Of a DNA stretch of 38,737 nt, positions 32,000 through 38,737 are shown piece after piece. Positions within the stretch are counted from its first letter, which is position 1. Each line of letters opens with the position of its first letter. The stretch lies in the NCBI GenBank assembly GCA_024276115.1, contig JAJRXV010000153.1, positions 1 to 38,737 of the forward strand, given 5' to 3'. The stretch is from Deltaproteobacteria bacterium. GTDB taxonomy: Bacteria; Desulfobacterota; JAJRXV01. The notes beneath the pieces were generated by a model. That model worked only from the letters and a program-made list of their open reading frames with translations. It was not told the origin of the DNA and searched no databases. Both the position numbers and the translations under genes were made by a program.

Positions 32000-33886
32000 T
32001 TGACAAAGGATTTTAGTAAGCTAAATAAAAACAGCTCTTCACGAGTATCAGATAAGATAGTTAACATTATAAAGATGTTAGGTTTTTTTGAGTCCGGCAT
32101 GAGCTATACGGTTAAAGAACTATCAGAAAAACTGAACGTTTCCAAGAAGACGATATACAGGTACTTGCAGACCTTACAGTCAGCATACCTGCCTATTGAT
32201 AGGGATCCGGTTTCTCTAAGGTACTCAGTCGGCGGTGGTTTCACTTTCAAGAAGGTCGGTGCGCTGATTGAAAAAAAAGAATATGATGATCTCCACGTTA
32301 TGGCTGATTCTGTGAACAGCGCGGTTTTTATTGTTGATGAAAACGGTAGAATAATCTACTGGAATAGCGCGGCGGAGAAGTTATATGGGTATAAAAAAGA
32401 AGAGCTCACCGGGAAAGCATTTTACAAATACCTTTCTCCAAAACGCTACCATAAGCAGCATCAGAAGTCACTAGCGGAATTTAAGAAGGCCGGGAAGTTA
32501 ACTATGGCTAGTATGCCAAACAAGTTTATCTCTCAGGATAAAAGCGGTAGAGAATTTCCGGTGGAAGTGTCCCTTTCTACTATGACATTGGGCGGAAATA
32601 ATAGTATGATTTTGAATGTCAGGGATATCACTAGCCAGAAGCGTACAGAGGAGGCGTTAAAAAATATCGCTTTGGGGTTTGTCGGATCAAAGGGGGATGA
32701 TCTACTGCGTTCCCTTGTGAAAAAACTCGCGAATTTTGTCCCTGCTGACAATGCGCATATATGTGAGTTGATGCCCGGGGAAGAGAAGACCTTCAGGGTA
32801 GTCGCGACAACTCCAGGAGCCCTGGGTAAAGGTAATTATATTTGTCGTAAACCATGTTGTATTTGTAATTTAGTTCAAAAAGAGGGTTTTAAGTATTTTT
32901 CTGGTAATGTTCAAGAAAAAGCAGCTAATCCTAATTACTTTATCGAAAATGGTTTTATAAGTTACAGTGGTGTTCCACTGCTTGATTCTGATAGTAAGAA
33001 GATCGGTGTTATATCGATAATGAGTCGCCAGGAGTTCAGCAACCAGCTTTCTGTTGAGACAATGTTGAAAATATTCGCTGTAAGAGCCTCTATGGAGCTA
33101 GAGAGGAGGCGTGCTGAGGATAACATAGAAATGATCAAGAACGAGATTGAGCTACTGACCTCTTCAACTCAAGACGCGATATATATGCTCGATAATAACG
33201 GAGATATTATTTATTGGAATAAGGCCGCTGAAAGGATTTACGGCTTCTCCAGCTCTGCGATCATAGGTAAAAGAGCATATAAATATTTATCTCCTGAGAG
33301 GTTTCATGAAAAGTTTTCTAAGATGAGAGAAGTGATGAAACGCACTGGTACTCATGATTATGTTGATACTATTGGGGAGCATATAGCTGTAAGAAAAAAT
33401 GGTGAGGAATTTATTACAGAGGCTTCGATTTCACGAGTTAAAGTCAAGGGGGCGTTGAACCTTTTGATTGTCGCCAGAGACAAATCGAATGAGAATAAAA
33501 AGAGCGCGAGACTTATAGAAAGTGATACTCCCGCATCTCTGGTCGCGACTTCAAACGCGACGATTGTTCTTGATAAAAATGGAAATATAGCTTACTGGAA
33601 TATGGCGAATCAAAAGGTTTTTAACTTTAAGAGGGAAGAAGTTCTCGGGAACCATTTTTGTACTACGCTTATCGCGGATAAGTTTCAGAAAAATTGTGAT
33701 CTCTTATTAAATGAGATCAAGGAATCAAAAAATAATAAATTTAAAACGAAGAAAATAAAATTATCAATAAAACGAAAAGATGGTATTACTTTTCCGGTGG
33801 ATGTAACTTTTACGCTAATCAAAAGAGAGGATGAGCCGCTAATGATTGTTGCCAGCTTCCCTATACCTATGTCTGTAAGGCGTTAA
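32000..33886 (+). CDS. HTH-PAS-GAF-PAS-PAS transcriptional sensor protein
   Basis: Start TTG at 32000, AAAGGAG 10 bases upstream. The 628-residue product has an N-terminal DeoR-type HTH (about 15-80; SEKLNVSKKTIYRYLQTL), a PAS domain (about 97-212; IVDENGRIIYWNSAAEKLYGY), a GAF domain (about 215-370), and two more PAS domains (about 385-495 and 510-622; both with DNNGDIIYWNKAAERIYGF-type cores). It lacks any histidine kinase, GGDEF or HD output, so the likely output is the HTH itself: a one-component regulator with several ligand- or redox-sensing domains. The GAF holds an odd cysteine cluster (CRKPCCIC, about 282-289). Its N-terminus is paralogous to that of the next gene. Confidence 0.85.
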   Translation: MTKDFSKLNKNSSSRVSDKIVNIIKMLGFFESGMSYTVKELSEKLNVSKKTIYRYLQTLQSAYLPIDRDPVSLRYSVGGGFTFKKVGALIEKKEYDDLHVMADSVNSAVFIVDENGRIIYWNSAAEKLYGYKKEELTGKAFYKYLSPKRYHKQHQKSLAEFKKAGKLTMASMPNKFISQDKSGREFPVEVSLSTMTLGGNNSMILNVRDITSQKRTEEALKNIALGFVGSKGDDLLRSLVKKLANFVPADNAHICELMPGEEKTFRVVATTPGALGKGNYICRKPCCICNLVQKEGFKYFSGNVQEKAANPNYFIENGFISYSGVPLLDSDSKKIGVISIMSRQEFSNQLSVETMLKIFAVRASMELERRRAEDNIEMIKNEIELLTSSTQDAIYMLDNNGDIIYWNKAAERIYGFSSSAIIGKRAYKYLSPERFHEKFSKMREVMKRTGTHDYVDTIGEHIAVRKNGEEFITEASISRVKVKGALNLLIVARDKSNENKKSARLIESDTPASLVATSNATIVLDKNGNIAYWNMANQKVFNFKREEVLGNHFCTTLIADKFQKNCDLLLNEIKESKNNKFKTKKIKLSIKRKDGITFPVDVTFTLIKREDEPLMIVASFPIPMSVRR

Positions 33887-33887
33887 C

Positions 33888-34925
33888 ATGGTAAAGAAAA
33901 ATCCAAAAGTAAAAAATAATAAAAAATTCGATAAATTAACCAGAAGTTCTACTTTTGGTGTTTCAGAAAAGATCGTTAATATTCTCAAACTCCTTAACCA
34001 TTTTGATTCTGGAAACAGCTATACAGTAAAGCAACTTGCCACAGAAATTGGGGTTTCTGAAAAAACCATATATCGCTATTTTAAAACGCTCAAGGCGGCT
34101 TATGTCCCGATTTATAGAGATTCGGTGACGCTTAGGTACTCTTTTTACAGCGGTTATACCCTAAAAAAAATCGGTCTCTCAGAGGATGAGGTCTCCGTTC
34201 TGGCGACTTTAAAAAACCTTGTAACAAACCTCGGTATCCCTTTTGCCACATCATTCAATAGTGTACTTGACAAAGTAACATACAAAGCTAGAGGAGATAT
34301 AAAGCTTGAAAAGAGCAACTCTGAGTTGCCGATATGGATAAATATTGACGAGTCGAAAGACTTTTATAAGTTTGAGAAAATATTTTCTATTATCAGTAAG
34401 AGTATTAAGGATACTTGCAGGCTTAACATGACATATTTTACTCTTTCGAGGAGGACTACAACGAAAAGATCGATTGATCCTTATGGACTTATATACTCTA
34501 ACGGTTTTTGGATAATGGTCGCTTATTGCCATTTTCGGGGCGAGGTGCGGCACTTTTCTGTCGATAATATCAGAGAGCTTGAGATAACTGATAAATACTT
34601 CTTTTACCCTGAGGACTTCAACCTTGCCGAACACGTCAAAAGGAGCTGGCGCTACTATAGTGGAAAAACAGCTGAAGTACTCGTAAGGTTTGATGAAGAG
34701 ATCAAGCATACGATCCTGCGCCGTGAAAAGTGGCATCCAACCCAGAAAGTAATCAATAACAGTGATGGAAGCGTTACCCTCTCTTTTACTGTCGCCGGTA
34801 CAGAAGAGATCAAACACTGGATATACAAATTTTTACCGAATTGTGAAGTCCTTGCCCCACCATATCTACGCGAAACTATTAAGAAAGACCTGCTAGCTGC
34901 TCTTAACAAATATAAAAAAAACTAA
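33888..34925 (+). CDS. HTH-WYL transcriptional regulator
   Basis: The 345-residue product starts one base after the previous stop. It has the same DeoR-type HTH as its neighbour (about 22-95; ATEIGVSEKTIYRYFKTLKA), a WYL domain (about 165-235; SIDPYGLIYSNGFWIMVAYC and HFSVDNIRELEIT) and a C-terminal WCX segment (about 260-340). WYL proteins sense ligands (often nucleic acids or nucleotides) and regulate defence, DNA-damage or stress genes. With the preceding PAS protein it forms a pair sharing the DNA-binding domain, and it may control this operon or the downstream ARPP-1 gene; that is inference. Confidence 0.93.
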   Translation: MVKKNPKVKNNKKFDKLTRSSTFGVSEKIVNILKLLNHFDSGNSYTVKQLATEIGVSEKTIYRYFKTLKAAYVPIYRDSVTLRYSFYSGYTLKKIGLSEDEVSVLATLKNLVTNLGIPFATSFNSVLDKVTYKARGDIKLEKSNSELPIWINIDESKDFYKFEKIFSIISKSIKDTCRLNMTYFTLSRRTTTKRSIDPYGLIYSNGFWIMVAYCHFRGEVRHFSVDNIRELEITDKYFFYPEDFNLAEHVKRSWRYYSGKTAEVLVRFDEEIKHTILRREKWHPTQKVINNSDGSVTLSFTVAGTEEIKHWIYKFLPNCEVLAPPYLRETIKKDLLAALNKYKKN

Positions 34926-34940
34926 AATGCTATAGAATTA

Positions 34941-34958
34941 TTGACACACTCCTGTCAA
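34941..34958. promoter_or_regulatory. TTGACA-CACTCC-TGTCAA inverted repeat upstream of ARPP-1
   Basis: 6-bp arms and a 6-base gap, between the WYL gene and ARPP-1. TTGACA could be a -35 box, but no good -10 (TGTAAA at 20 bases) lies at normal distance. A candidate operator for the WYL or PAS regulator; untested. Confidence 0.4.
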
Positions 34959-35030
34959 AGCTTCAGTGTAAAATCATAGTCAAGAAGTAAAGATATTTAT
35001 TAACAATCTAAATATTAAAAAGGGTGGACT

Positions 35031-35963
35031 ATGAAACAGCTAGTTGGAAGTTTTCTGAGAAGTTTGAAGTTAGGGGAGAAGATGGAGTATCGAAACCTTA
35101 CAATTTTTCCAATCTCTACAAATCAGGCGGCAGGTCATAACTTTCTGACAATTGATGAAGCGCTTGAAACCGAGCGTATCTGCATCAAAGAGACATCTGA
35201 GATGGGTGACGTACCAAACTTGATGCTACAGAACTTAAGTGATGAAAAAGTATTTATCCTTGACGGTGAGGAGCTTGTAGGGGCTAAACAGAACAGGGTG
35301 ACAAACTCTGTTGTTCTTGTGCCTGAGCGGGATGAACTCATCATACCGGTTAGTTGCGTTGAACGTAACCGCTGGAACTACAAGACGAAGCGGTTTTCCT
35401 CTGGGCATACGAGGGTATATTTCGGTTTGCGTAAGAAGATTTTTCAAACAGAGATGTCGAGCAGGCAAAGGCAGGTAAAATCGCATTCACAACATGAAGT
35501 ATGGAACGATATTGAGAGCAAGATGCAGGCGATGCATATTGACTCTACTACCAGCGCGATGAATGATATATACAAAAAATACATTAAGAAGCTTAATAAG
35601 TTTAATCAAAAGTTCAGATGTGTAGCCGGGCAAGTAGGTATGGTCGTACTCATCAATAACAAGGTAGTCAGCTGTGAAATATTTTCTGACCCTGAGATAA
35701 TGGAGAAACTACACTATAAGATCCTCAACAGTTACTCTATTGATGCTTTAGAATCATACAGTGGCAAGACCAAAAAACTGAAAACTATTAGAAGAAGGGC
35801 TCTAAAATTCCTTAGTGAGATAAAAAAAACTGAGTTTGAAAAAACTAACTCTGTCGGGCTCGGGGAGGATTTACTGTTCAACTCTGATGACGTTTGTGGC
35901 TCGGCGTTAAAGCATGAAGATAAGCTTATATATATGTCAGCGTACTCAAAGGTGAATCAATAG
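35031..35963 (+). CDS. ARPP-1 domain protein
   Basis: The 310-residue protein matches the ARPP-1 (DUF6569) family: EYRNLTIFPISTNQAAG, HNFLTIDEALETERICIKE, LILDGEEL-type block FILDGEELVGAKQNRVTN, LVPERDELIIPVSCVERNRW. The domain is found near ADP-ribosylglycohydrolase, rhodanese and phosphatase genes. Here a PPP phosphatase and WYL regulator are close by, in line with that association. The biochemical role is unknown. AGGGTGG precedes the ATG. It converges with htrA and the two reading frames overlap by seven bases. Confidence 0.82.
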   Translation: MKQLVGSFLRSLKLGEKMEYRNLTIFPISTNQAAGHNFLTIDEALETERICIKETSEMGDVPNLMLQNLSDEKVFILDGEELVGAKQNRVTNSVVLVPERDELIIPVSCVERNRWNYKTKRFSSGHTRVYFGLRKKIFQTEMSSRQRQVKSHSQHEVWNDIESKMQAMHIDSTTSAMNDIYKKYIKKLNKFNQKFRCVAGQVGMVVLINNKVVSCEIFSDPEIMEKLHYKILNSYSIDALESYSGKTKKLKTIRRRALKFLSEIKKTEFEKTNSVGLGEDLLFNSDDVCGSALKHEDKLIYMSAYSKVNQ

Positions 35964-37339
35964 TTAAGGTTCATTGTTATGTAATAACCATATTGACCGC
36001 GCTGTATAAGCAACAATATCGATGACTTCTTACGCTTTAGTGACTGCAAAGCTTTATAAAGACTAGACTTGTTTTTAACTATATAATCGTCTACCTTGCG
36101 TATAACATCACCGTTTCTTATTCCATTCTTATACGCAATCGCACCATTTTTTACACTATGGATTAGTACGCCCTCATTAGTCCTTAAACTAAATCTCCTT
36201 ATCGCGTTGCGACCAATGTCCGCGAGTTCCACTCCGAGAATATCCTCAAAATAAGTATTAAAATATCTGTCCGGTACATCTTCGGTCACCAGCGTGACAT
36301 CAATATATTCGCCTCGTCTGAACAGTTCAAAGTTAAGAGCCTGTCCAGTTGTATATTGCCGTTGAAGCTCAATATACATACGCTTCGATGATGTGTTCGC
36401 TTTGTTGATACTGACAATGATATCACCGGTTTTTAAGCCGGCTTTCTGTGCCGGTGACTTCTCAAATACTTTTGAAACCAGCACACCCTTTGTGCTGTGG
36501 TAGCCAAAGTAGTTTGCCAGCTCAACCGTAATATCCTGCACTTGAACACCGATCCACCCCTTGTGAACCTCGCCATAATGGAGCAGATTATCCGCAACAC
36601 TTTTCACAACATCTATCGGTATAGCGAACCCGATCCCCTGCGCCTTCACGTATAGCGCGGTGTTGATACCGATCACATCACCATCGACATTTAGGAGTGG
36701 TCCACCTGAGTTACCCGGATTTATCGCCGCGTCAGTCTGTAGAAAATTCGTATATGTTCGATCATCAGTTTTCAGTGTCCGACCGACCGCGCTTAATACT
36801 CCGGTTGTCACAGTGTGAGAAAAACCATACGGATTACCGATAGCTATAACAGTCTCTCCGATCATCAGGTCATCTGAACGCCCCATGGTGAGGTAAGGTA
36901 ACGGCTTGTCGGAGTCGATTTTCAGCACCGCTATATCTGTGCCGGGGTCTGCGCCGACCACCTTCGCGAAAAACTCGCGATTATCCGCCAGAATCACTTT
37001 TATGCTGGACGTGCTTCTGATGACATGTTGGTTGGTTATGATGTAGCCGCTTTCGGTGATGATTACCCCTGAACCGAGGCTGGTTTGAACCGTTTCTTTT
37101 TTTATCCTTGGCTCAAAAAAATCCTTAAAAAACTCATCGGCAAAAGGAGCCCCGAAAGTACGCATTTTATACTCTTCTCGCTTTTGTTCAACCCTGATGT
37201 TTACGACCGCAGGGCTTGCTTTCTCTACCGCTTTGACGACAGAGTTGCGCCTTTCAGTTCTACTGGCATCCGCTATGGAGCTTTGTAGAATGACTATAAG
37301 AGCCGTGAAAAAAAATATTTTTTTTAAGAAATATACCAT
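35957..37339 (-). CDS. Periplasmic serine protease of the HtrA/DegP type
   Basis: The start in the track (37411) lies inside the asd terminator, so the ATG at 37339 (MVYFLKKIFFFTALIVIL, a signal peptide or anchor) is preferred, giving 460 residues. No clear ribosome binding site is seen. The trypsin-like domain has the triad: His (YIITNQHVI), Asp (GTDIAVLKI) and Ser (AAINPGNSGGPLL). Two PDZ domains follow (about 265-355, GWIGVQVQDITVELA, and about 370-455, GVELADIGRNAIRR). HtrA proteases degrade or refold damaged envelope proteins. Single gene unit after the asd terminator. Sequence just upstream has a run of TTTGATTTGATTTG. Confidence 0.95.
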   Translation of the reverse strand: MVYFLKKIFFFTALIVILQSSIADASRTERRNSVVKAVEKASPAVVNIRVEQKREEYKMRTFGAPFADEFFKDFFEPRIKKETVQTSLGSGVIITESGYIITNQHVIRSTSSIKVILADNREFFAKVVGADPGTDIAVLKIDSDKPLPYLTMGRSDDLMIGETVIAIGNPYGFSHTVTTGVLSAVGRTLKTDDRTYTNFLQTDAAINPGNSGGPLLNVDGDVIGINTALYVKAQGIGFAIPIDVVKSVADNLLHYGEVHKGWIGVQVQDITVELANYFGYHSTKGVLVSKVFEKSPAQKAGLKTGDIIVSINKANTSSKRMYIELQRQYTTGQALNFELFRRGEYIDVTLVTEDVPDRYFNTYFEDILGVELADIGRNAIRRFSLRTNEGVLIHSVKNGAIAYKNGIRNGDVIRKVDDYIVKNKSSLYKALQSLKRKKSSILLLIQRGQYGYYITMNLNY

Positions 37340-37377
37340 TTCACACTTTGAATTAATTTGATTTGATTTGGTTAAAA

Positions 37378-37415
37378 TAATGTGGACGCCACAGCCTGAA
37401 GAGGCGTCCACATTA
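37378..37415 (-). terminator. Strong hairpin between asd and htrA
   Basis: TAATGTGGACGCC and GGCGTCCACATTA form a perfect 13-bp stem with a 12-base loop, downstream of asd. A short T-rich stretch (TATTTTAA) follows on the minus strand. This is the longest perfect inverted repeat I found in the window. Confidence 0.7.
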
Positions 37416-37429
37416 ATTGTATTAATTGA

Positions 37430-38452
37430 CTATAGATACTTCGCGATCAATATCTCAGCTATCTGCACAGCGTTCAGCGCCGCGCCTTTTCTGATGTTAT
37501 CCGCGACAATCCACATGTTGATACCGTTTTCGATAGACTCATCATCCCGGATACGGCCGACAAAAGTCTCATCCTGTCCGGCAGCGTCCACCGGCATCGG
37601 GTATTCATTTTTCTTTAGATTATCGACTACTTTTACACCCGGAGCGGACTTCAACAGTTTCTTCACCTCATCTGCTGTGATCTTCTTTACCGTTTCTATA
37701 TTCACCGACTCGCTGTGACTGTAGAATACAGGTACACGCACGGCTGTAGCGGTGATCGCTACAGAATCATCCTCAAAGATCTTCTTTGTCTCGTTCGCCA
37801 TCTTCATCTCTTCTTTGGTGTAGCCGTTATCTAAAAAGACGTCGATGTGCGGAATGCAGTTGAACGCTATTTGAGCGGTGAACTGTTCTACCTCAAGATC
37901 AGCCTGCTTGTATACCGCCAGTGTCTGCTTAAATAGTTCATCCATCGCCGCTTTACCAGCACCGGACGTCGCCTGATATGTAGAGACGACAATCCGCTTT
38001 ATCCGCGCGGCTTTATGTATCGGGGCGAGCGCCACGACCATCTGTATCGTTGAGCAGTTCGGGTTTGCTATTATCCCCTTGTTTATATAATCAGCGATTG
38101 CGTGGGGGTTTACCTCCGGTACGACAAGCGGCACCTCGGCTTCCATCCGGAAAGCGCTCGAGTTGTCCACAACCACCGCCCCAGACGTCGCCGCTATCGG
38201 AGCGTACTCCAACGAAATATCGCCACCAGCGGAGAATAACGCGATATCAATATCCTCAAAAGAGTTCTCGTCAAGCTCCTTGACCGAAATGTTTTCGTCG
38301 TGAAACTGCACGAATTTACCCGCCGAACGCCCGGACGCAAGCGGCAACAGACGCGCCACCGGAAACTTCCGCTCTGCAAGAGTTGATATCATCTCTCCGC
38401 CGACAGCACCAGTGGCACCGACTATCGCGACGTTATATCTGTCTTTTCTCAT
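37430..38452 (-). CDS. asd: Aspartate-semialdehyde dehydrogenase
   Basis: The 340-residue protein starts MRKDRYNVAIVGATGAVGGEM (NADP-binding loop), has the active-site cysteine in IANPNCSTIQM (C133), the QATSGAGKAA loop, FNCIPHID and VPVFYSHSESVNIE. It reduces aspartyl phosphate to aspartate semialdehyde, the branch point for lysine/DAP, threonine and methionine. AGAGGA is about six bases before the ATG. It lies 15 bases behind leuB and so belongs to an amino acid operon (leuB-asd). Confidence 0.98.
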   Translation of the reverse strand: MRKDRYNVAIVGATGAVGGEMISTLAERKFPVARLLPLASGRSAGKFVQFHDENISVKELDENSFEDIDIALFSAGGDISLEYAPIAATSGAVVVDNSSAFRMEAEVPLVVPEVNPHAIADYINKGIIANPNCSTIQMVVALAPIHKAARIKRIVVSTYQATSGAGKAAMDELFKQTLAVYKQADLEVEQFTAQIAFNCIPHIDVFLDNGYTKEEMKMANETKKIFEDDSVAITATAVRVPVFYSHSESVNIETVKKITADEVKKLLKSAPGVKVVDNLKKNEYPMPVDAAGQDETFVGRIRDDESIENGINMWIVADNIRKGAALNAVQIAEILIAKYL

Positions 38453-38467
38453 CCCATTCCTCTCTTT

Positions 38468-38737
38468 TTATGAAACCGCGTAATTAGCTACTTTTGTACC
38501 AATCTCTTCTGTCGAATGACCCATTTTACCGGCCGCGAGGCTATCCATATCGTTAGCGATTACTTTAATTATCGCGTCTTCGATCCGCTTCGCCGCGCTC
38601 TCTTCACCGAGAGTGTCGAGCATCATCTGAACAGCGCCGATAGCCGCGAGCGGATTGATAACGTTCTGGTTCGTGTACTTCGGTGCGCTTCCACCGATCG
38701 GCTCGAACATCGATACGCCCTCAGGGTTGATGTTACC
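38468..38737 (-). CDS. leuB: 3-isopropylmalate dehydrogenase, C-terminal part (5' end beyond window)
   Basis: The frame is open to the right edge (27 bases more than the ATG-to-stop ORF); the codons ahead of the track start read GNINPEGVS. The visible 90 residues, with MFEPIGGSAPKY and NVINPLAAIGAVQMML, match the C-terminus of LeuB/isocitrate dehydrogenase-like beta-decarboxylating dehydrogenases. The GGSAPKY form fits LeuB; a homoisocitrate or tartrate dehydrogenase-like role cannot be excluded. It is directly upstream of asd, forming an amino acid synthesis unit. Confidence 0.85.
   Translation of the reverse strand, partial: GNINPEGVSMFEPIGGSAPKYTNQNVINPLAAIGAVQMMLDTLGEESAAKRIEDAIIKVIANDMDSLAAGKMGHSTEEIGTKVANYAVS

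Noticed and set aside
34251-34817. 188-aa minus ORF inside the WYL gene
   Set aside because: Antisense shadow of WYL; no domain, no SD, and the plus frame matches WYL over its full length.
37340-37411. N-terminal extension of HtrA to 37411
   Set aside because: It would be translated from inside the asd terminator stem; the internal Met25 opens the signal peptide.
1-38737. CRISPR arrays, tRNA, rRNA, integrase, transposase genes
   Set aside because: Read through on both strands by eye and found none; a covariance-model scan would be needed to exclude small RNAs.

Overview
This is a chromosomal window from a Gram-negative (diderm) bacterium that I cannot place taxonomically from sequence alone. 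Evidence for an outer membrane is direct: lpxB, a DUF374 acyltransferase, waaA (Kdo transferase), apolipoprotein N-acyltransferase, an HtrA protease and lipoprotein/signal-peptide proteins. Base composition is moderate (AT-leaning), spacers are AT-rich, start codons are often TTG, and promoters look sigma70-like. c-type heme motifs, RseC, two-CW and exported rhodanese proteins are compatible with, but do not prove, an anaerobic or redox-active lifestyle. Gene order and content look like an uncultivated lineage rather than a familiar model phylum. I see no rRNA, tRNA, CRISPR, integrase or transposase gene.

Layout. 1-2 kb: the end of an aerotolerance (Bat) operon, batD (partial) and a batE-like TPR/SH3 protein. 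2-7 kb, minus strand: a PKD plus PQQ beta-propeller protein, smpB, an RseC-family protein with a very good promoter, a methyl-accepting chemotaxis protein and an exported double rhodanese. 7-10.4 kb: a CoA-binding protein, a membrane-anchored thermonuclease and two tandem exported monoheme/FnIII paralogs with permuted domain order. 10.4-12.9 kb: purN and purM, then a divergent lipoprotein with an apparently leaderless promoter. 13-14.9 kb: a two-gene ATPase + DUF4276 (TOPRIM-like) module that resembles ATPase/nuclease defence pairs and is bounded by unusual repeats. 14.9-18 kb, minus strand: lpxB, DUF374 acyltransferase and waaA (lipid A/Kdo assembly). 18-19.3 kb: an orphan hypothetical protein with a long structured leader. 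19.4-25 kb, minus strand: pgpH, ybeY, corC and lnt in one tight operon; pgpH and ybeY overlap by 104 bp. 25-29.1 kb, minus strand: an 874-residue protein with what I read as a cryptic, degenerate class III nucleotidyl cyclase domain, translationally coupled to an NtrC-family sigma54 activator. 29.2-30.5 kb: mtnP (MTA phosphorylase) and a two-CW protein. 30.6-30.7 kb: a 162-bp MITE-like element. 31-36 kb, plus strand: a zinc-ribbon miniprotein, a PPP-type phosphatase, an HTH-PAS-GAF-PAS-PAS protein, its paralog HTH-WYL, and an ARPP-1 protein; this may be a small regulatory/stress module. 36-38.7 kb, minus strand: leuB (partial), asd, a strong hairpin terminator, then htrA.

The best candidates for something undescribed are the cyclase-like 874-aa protein coupled to the NtrC regulator, and the phosphatase / paired HTH regulators / ARPP-1 cluster with its domain-swapped paralogs. 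The ATPase-DUF4276 pair, the permuted monoheme paralogs and the small repeat elements deserve a second look. Most other genes are ordinary housekeeping functions.
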